A DNA stretch of 8,501 bases. It comes from DRVV01 sp038868255 (GTDB lineage Archaea; Thermoproteota; Bathyarchaeia; Bathyarchaeales; Bathycorpusculaceae). Each line of letters starts with the position of its first letter. Within the stretch, counting starts at the first letter, position 1. The stretch is from the NCBI GenBank assembly GCA_038868255.1, contig JAWCTJ010000058.1, forward strand, positions 1 through 8,501, written 5' to 3'. The position numbers were made by a program, and so were the translations under genes. This document shows positions 6,093 to 8,501 of the stretch, in pieces. Under the pieces are notes generated by a model that did not search any database, was not told the origin of the DNA, and saw only the letters and a program-made list of their open reading frames with translations.

Positions 6093-6685
6093 TCTGGATT
6101 TATAAAACTCCAGGAATACCTGACGAGCTTTTCATAACAAGTGACAAGGTTCCAGGACCCACAAAGGAGGAAATAAGGGTTATAACGCTATCTAAGGCCA
6201 GGTTGAGGGAGGGCGACTGCATCGTTGACGTGGGCTGCGGGGTGGGAAGCATAACAGTTGAGGCTGCATTACAGGTGGGTCGAAAAGGAAAAGTTTTCGC
6301 CATAGACGATGATGAGGAAGCCGTGAGGACTACAGCCAAGAACGCCGCCAAATTCGGTGTCCAAGATATAATTCAGCTTATAAAGGGAAGAGCTCCAGAG
6401 GCGATGCAATCGCTTCCCCAGGTAGACGCTGTAATAATTGGAGGAAGCCGCTCCATAGCTGACGTTCTAAAAGCCTCCCATGGTAAGCTTAAGGTCGGCG
6501 GTAGACTGGTAGTTAACGCTATTACACTAGAAACGGCATACGAAACCGTGAAGGTCATGAAGGAGCTTGGCCTAGTGAACTTGGACGTGGTGAATGTTTC
6601 CGTGGCCAGGGGCAGATTCACGGATGCAGGGGTTATGATGCTAGCTAGAAACCCCGTAACTATAATATCCGCCATGAAGCCATAA
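6089..6685 (+). CDS. cbiT: Cobalt-precorrin-6B (C15)-methyltransferase, decarboxylating
   Basis: CbiT methylates C15 and removes the C12 acetate carboxyl of cobalt-precorrin-6B, giving cobalt-precorrin-7 for CbiE. The 198 residues form a class I Rossmann methyltransferase. GIPDELF (9-15) and VPGPTKEEIR (21-30) are the CbiT-specific N-terminal motifs, where most relatives have VPMTK. VDVGCGVGSITVEAA (46-60) is the S-adenosylmethionine-binding motif I, and AIDDD (71-75) carries the acidic residue after the second strand. RAPEAM and IIGGS (116-120) complete the pattern. The ATG overlaps the cbiE stop by 4 nt (ATGA), with GGAG 8 nt upstream, so translational coupling is likely. Confidence 0.96.
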   Translation: MIWIYKTPGIPDELFITSDKVPGPTKEEIRVITLSKARLREGDCIVDVGCGVGSITVEAALQVGRKGKVFAIDDDEEAVRTTAKNAAKFGVQDIIQLIKGRAPEAMQSLPQVDAVIIGGSRSIADVLKASHGKLKVGGRLVVNAITLETAYETVKVMKELGLVNLDVVNVSVARGRFTDAGVMMLARNPVTIISAMKP

Positions 6686-6686
6686 A

Positions 6687-6692
6687 GGGGGG
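6687..6692 (+). promoter_or_regulatory. Purine-rich ribosome binding site of cbiL
   Basis: GGGGGG, followed by AAGATTAG, ends 9 nt before the cbiL ATG at 6702. It lies in the 16-nt gap after cbiT, the widest gap in the plus-strand operon. Confidence 0.45.
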
Positions 6693-6701
6693 AAGATTAG
6701 C

Positions 6702-7436
6702 ATGGTTGGTAAGCTTTATGGCGTTGGAGTTGGACCTGGAGACCCTGAACTTGTAACGTTAAAGACCTATAGGATTTTGAGGGCTGTTGATGTTATCTGC
6801 GCTCCTAAGGCACGGGCTGACAGACCCAGTCAAGCGCTTGAGGTTGTTAGGCCGCTTCTCCAGGATGCAGGGAAAAAACATGAAATTGTTGAACTGATTT
6901 ATCCCATGATCAGAGATTTGGGAGTCCTAGAGGCTTTCTGGGAAAGAAATTCAGAGGCCATAGCATCTAGGCTTCGAGAAGGAAAGAATGTAGCTTTCAT
7001 AACAATGGGTGATCCAATGCTGTACAGCACATTCATCTACACGTATAGGAAGATCACGGAAAAGCTTCCAGAAGCGGATGTAGAGGTTATTCCAGGGGTT
7101 ACATCCTTAACCGCATGCGCAGCTGCATCGAAGACGCCGATAGCTGAGGATGACGAAACTGTTGCATTAATTCCCTCAACAGCAGAACCAGAGAAGTTTA
7201 GGGAACTAGTCAAGCACGCCGACACCATCATCTTCATAAAAGGCGTGGAAAAATTAGATGCTTTGGCCAGGGATCTTAAAGAGTGCGGTTTTGATGAAAG
7301 CGCTATTGTAGTGAGGGTGAAAGGCTATGGCACAGCTCAGGAGGAAGTAAAAGTTGGAAGCCTCGTGGAGTTGCACCGGTGGGATGTGGAAGACGCATAC
7401 TTCTCAACGTTGATGGTGAAGAGGGTTAGATCATGA
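6702..7436 (+). CDS. cbiL: Cobalt-factor II (precorrin-2) C20-methyltransferase
   Basis: CbiL adds the C20 methyl group to cobalt-factor II, the first methylation after cobalt insertion by CbiX. The 244 residues have the tetrapyrrole-methylase signature GVGVGPGDPELVTLK (7-21), the CbiL/CobI-specific VICAPKA (31-37), ITMGDPMLYSTF (100-111) and the IPGVTSLTACAAA (130-142) loop, followed by the C-terminal lobe with ADTIIFIKG. The 'icaPka' and 'tMGDPmlYSTf' signatures separate it from CbiF and CbiH. Its stop overlaps the cbiF start in ATGA. The substrate specificity (cobalt-containing rather than metal-free) is inferred from the surrounding anaerobic Cbi genes. Confidence 0.96.
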   Translation: MVGKLYGVGVGPGDPELVTLKTYRILRAVDVICAPKARADRPSQALEVVRPLLQDAGKKHEIVELIYPMIRDLGVLEAFWERNSEAIASRLREGKNVAFITMGDPMLYSTFIYTYRKITEKLPEADVEVIPGVTSLTACAAASKTPIAEDDETVALIPSTAEPEKFRELVKHADTIIFIKGVEKLDALARDLKECGFDESAIVVRVKGYGTAQEEVKVGSLVELHRWDVEDAYFSTLMVKRVRS

Positions 7437-8203
7437 ACAAGCGTGGAAAGGTCTATATCGTCGGCGCCGGACCTGGAGATCCAAGTCTTATAACGCTGAA
7501 AGGCATGGAGATCCTAAGGAAGGCGGATGTAGTTATTTACACAGGATCTCTTCTTAACCCTGAAATTCTAAAGTATGCTAAGGATGACGCTGAGCTCCAT
7601 GACAGTGCAAAAATGAGCATGGAGGAAATTGTCCAAAAAATTGTTGAAGCGGCAAGGAACGGCAAAACTGTAGTGCGCCTTCACGACGGAGATCCAAGTT
7701 TCTATGGAGCAATAAAGGAGCTTATGGATGCCTTGGAGATGGAACGCGTAGAATATGAGGTGATTCCCGGCGTAAGCAGTTTACAGGCCGCGGCTGCATC
7801 CTTAAAAAGGGAGCTGACGCTTCCAGGAGTAAGCCAGACAGTGATTGTTACAAGGCCTGAGGGCAGGACGCCGGTGACCGAAGCGGATAATCTCGTGGAG
7901 TTAGCTAGGCATGGAGCCACCATGGCTATTTTTCTGGGAATCCAATCCGTTGAGGCCGTTGCGGAGAAGCTGCAGCTTGGAGGTTACTCACCGGACACGC
8001 CTGTTGCGGTTGTGTATAAGGCTTCATGGCCTGAACAGAAGATAATCAGGGGTACGCTTGCAAATATCGCTGAAAAGGTTAAGGCGGAGGGTGTGAGAAG
8101 CACGGCGCTTATCCTTGTAGGCGAGTTTCTGGAGCCCAAATTTTATGATCGCTCAAAACTCTATGATCCGAAATTCACCCATGCCTTCAGAAGGGGAAAA
8201 TAA
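7433..8203 (+). CDS. cbiF: Cobalt-precorrin-4 C11-methyltransferase
   Basis: CbiF methylates C11 of cobalt-precorrin-4, giving cobalt-precorrin-5A, the substrate of CbiG encoded next. The 256 residues match the family length. The key motifs are VYIVGAGPGDPSLITLKG (7-24), VIYTGSLLNPEIL (34-46), VRLHDGDPSFYGAI (81-94), VIPGVSSLQAAAA (110-122), ELTLPGVSQTVIVTR (127-141) with GRTPV, ATMAIFLG and the C-terminal SKLYDPKFTHAFR (241-253), all characteristic of CbiF/CobM. The ATG overlaps the cbiL stop by 4 nt, with GAGGG ending 7 nt upstream. Confidence 0.97.
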   Translation: MNKRGKVYIVGAGPGDPSLITLKGMEILRKADVVIYTGSLLNPEILKYAKDDAELHDSAKMSMEEIVQKIVEAARNGKTVVRLHDGDPSFYGAIKELMDALEMERVEYEVIPGVSSLQAAAASLKRELTLPGVSQTVIVTRPEGRTPVTEADNLVELARHGATMAIFLGIQSVEAVAEKLQLGGYSPDTPVAVVYKASWPEQKIIRGTLANIAEKVKAEGVRSTALILVGEFLEPKFYDRSKLYDPKFTHAFRRGK

Positions 8204-8501
8204 GTGTTTGAAAGAGGTGTAGCCATAATTTACGTAACTGCACTAGGTTCAGGAACAGCGCATAGAATAGAGAAAGCCCTTAAAAATTCTGGGATAAACT
8301 GCAAAATCTTCGCCCCTAAAAAATATGCAAGCAGAGGTGAAGAAGCCATGCAGAAGCATTTCAGCGAGGAAATTAAGCATATTTTCAGCGAGTTTGACGC
8401 GATTGTAGGGGTTATGGCAGCAGGCATATTAATAAGGGCCGTTGCACCCCTACTTGGCGGGAAACTAAGTGATCCCGCGGTTGTCTGCGTGGATGTCTCC
8501 G
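8204..8501 (+). CDS. cbiG: Cobalt-precorrin-5A hydrolase, 5' part only
   Basis: CbiG opens the ring-A acetate delta-lactone of cobalt-precorrin-5A and releases acetaldehyde, giving the CbiD substrate. The reading frame stays open to the window edge, with 99 codons visible. Residues about 8-15 (IIYVTALG) form the first strand, and a helix with GTAHRIEKAL follows. VGVMAAGILIRAVAPLLGG and then SDPAVVCVDVS are the CbiG N-terminal-domain hallmark ('imA.GIvvR.iaPLl..K..DPaVvvvD'). The GTG at 8204 directly follows the cbiF TAA, with GGGG ending 7 nt upstream, and is the earliest start after that stop. The central and C-terminal CbiG domains, including the catalytic region, lie outside the window. 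Confidence 0.9.
   Translation, partial: MFERGVAIIYVTALGSGTAHRIEKALKNSGINCKIFAPKKYASRGEEAMQKHFSEEIKHIFSEFDAIVGVMAAGILIRAVAPLLGGKLSDPAVVCVDVS

Noticed and set aside
5427..6685. cbiE and cbiT as one CobL-type fused gene with a frameshift
   Set aside because: Each has complete family N- and C-terminal motifs and the junction is a standard ATGA stop/start overlap, so two intact separate genes explain it.
6702..8203. cbiL and cbiF as recent tandem duplicates
   Set aside because: Both are tetrapyrrole methylases with a similar GPGDP loop, but their specific motifs (VICAPKA versus VIYTGSLLNPEIL, and different C-termini) place them in distinct ancient families.

Overview
The window is a dense tetrapyrrole and cobalamin (vitamin B12) biosynthesis locus. 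It is most likely from an archaeon of the Thermoproteota/Bathyarchaeia type. The reasons are glutamyl-tRNA reductase (C5 route), a small archaeal-type CbiX fused to CbiC, the early-cobalt (anaerobic, Cbi) gene set, TATA-type promoters placed for leaderless transcripts, and codon use rich in AGG/AGA/ATA. The lineage is an inference from gene content; no marker RNA gene is present. Almost all of the 8.5 kb is coding, and the longest gap is the 72-bp divergent promoter region. I see no mobile elements, CRISPR arrays, tRNA or rRNA genes.

Left arm, minus strand (1-1906): a cobyrinate a,c-diamide synthase-like gene is followed 14 nt downstream by a precorrin-2 dehydrogenase that runs off the left edge. 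The synthase has its two domains in inverted order: the glutamine amidotransferase domain is N-terminal and the dethiobiotin-synthetase-like ATPase domain is C-terminal. Classical CobB/CbiA and CobQ/CbiP have the ATPase domain first.

Centre (1907-1978): a compact bidirectional promoter. A 26-bp imperfect dyad (1930-1955) carries one TATA-like box per strand. The GTG start of the synthase and the ATG start of hemA lie at exactly equal distances from the dyad centre, in positions that suggest leaderless mRNAs from both sides.

Right arm, plus strand (1979-8501): hemA, a cbiX-cbiC fusion, cbiD, cbiE, cbiT, cbiL, cbiF and the 5' part of cbiG form one tight operon, with overlaps or gaps of 16 nt or less. 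Internal genes mostly have Shine-Dalgarno-like motifs 7-9 nt before the start, whereas the two promoter-proximal genes have none.

Together the genes cover first-step supply of 5-aminolevulinate precursor (HemA), oxidation of precorrin-2 to sirohydrochlorin (minus-strand dehydrogenase), cobalt insertion (CbiX part), and methylation at C20 (CbiL), C11 (CbiF), C1 (CbiD), C5 (CbiE) and C15 with C12 decarboxylation (CbiT). They also cover lactone opening (CbiG), methyl migration to cobyrinate (CbiC part) and a,c-amidation (CobB-like). Of the anaerobic corrin-ring steps, only CbiH (C17 methylation, ring contraction) and CbiJ (reduction) are not seen; they may lie beyond the right edge.
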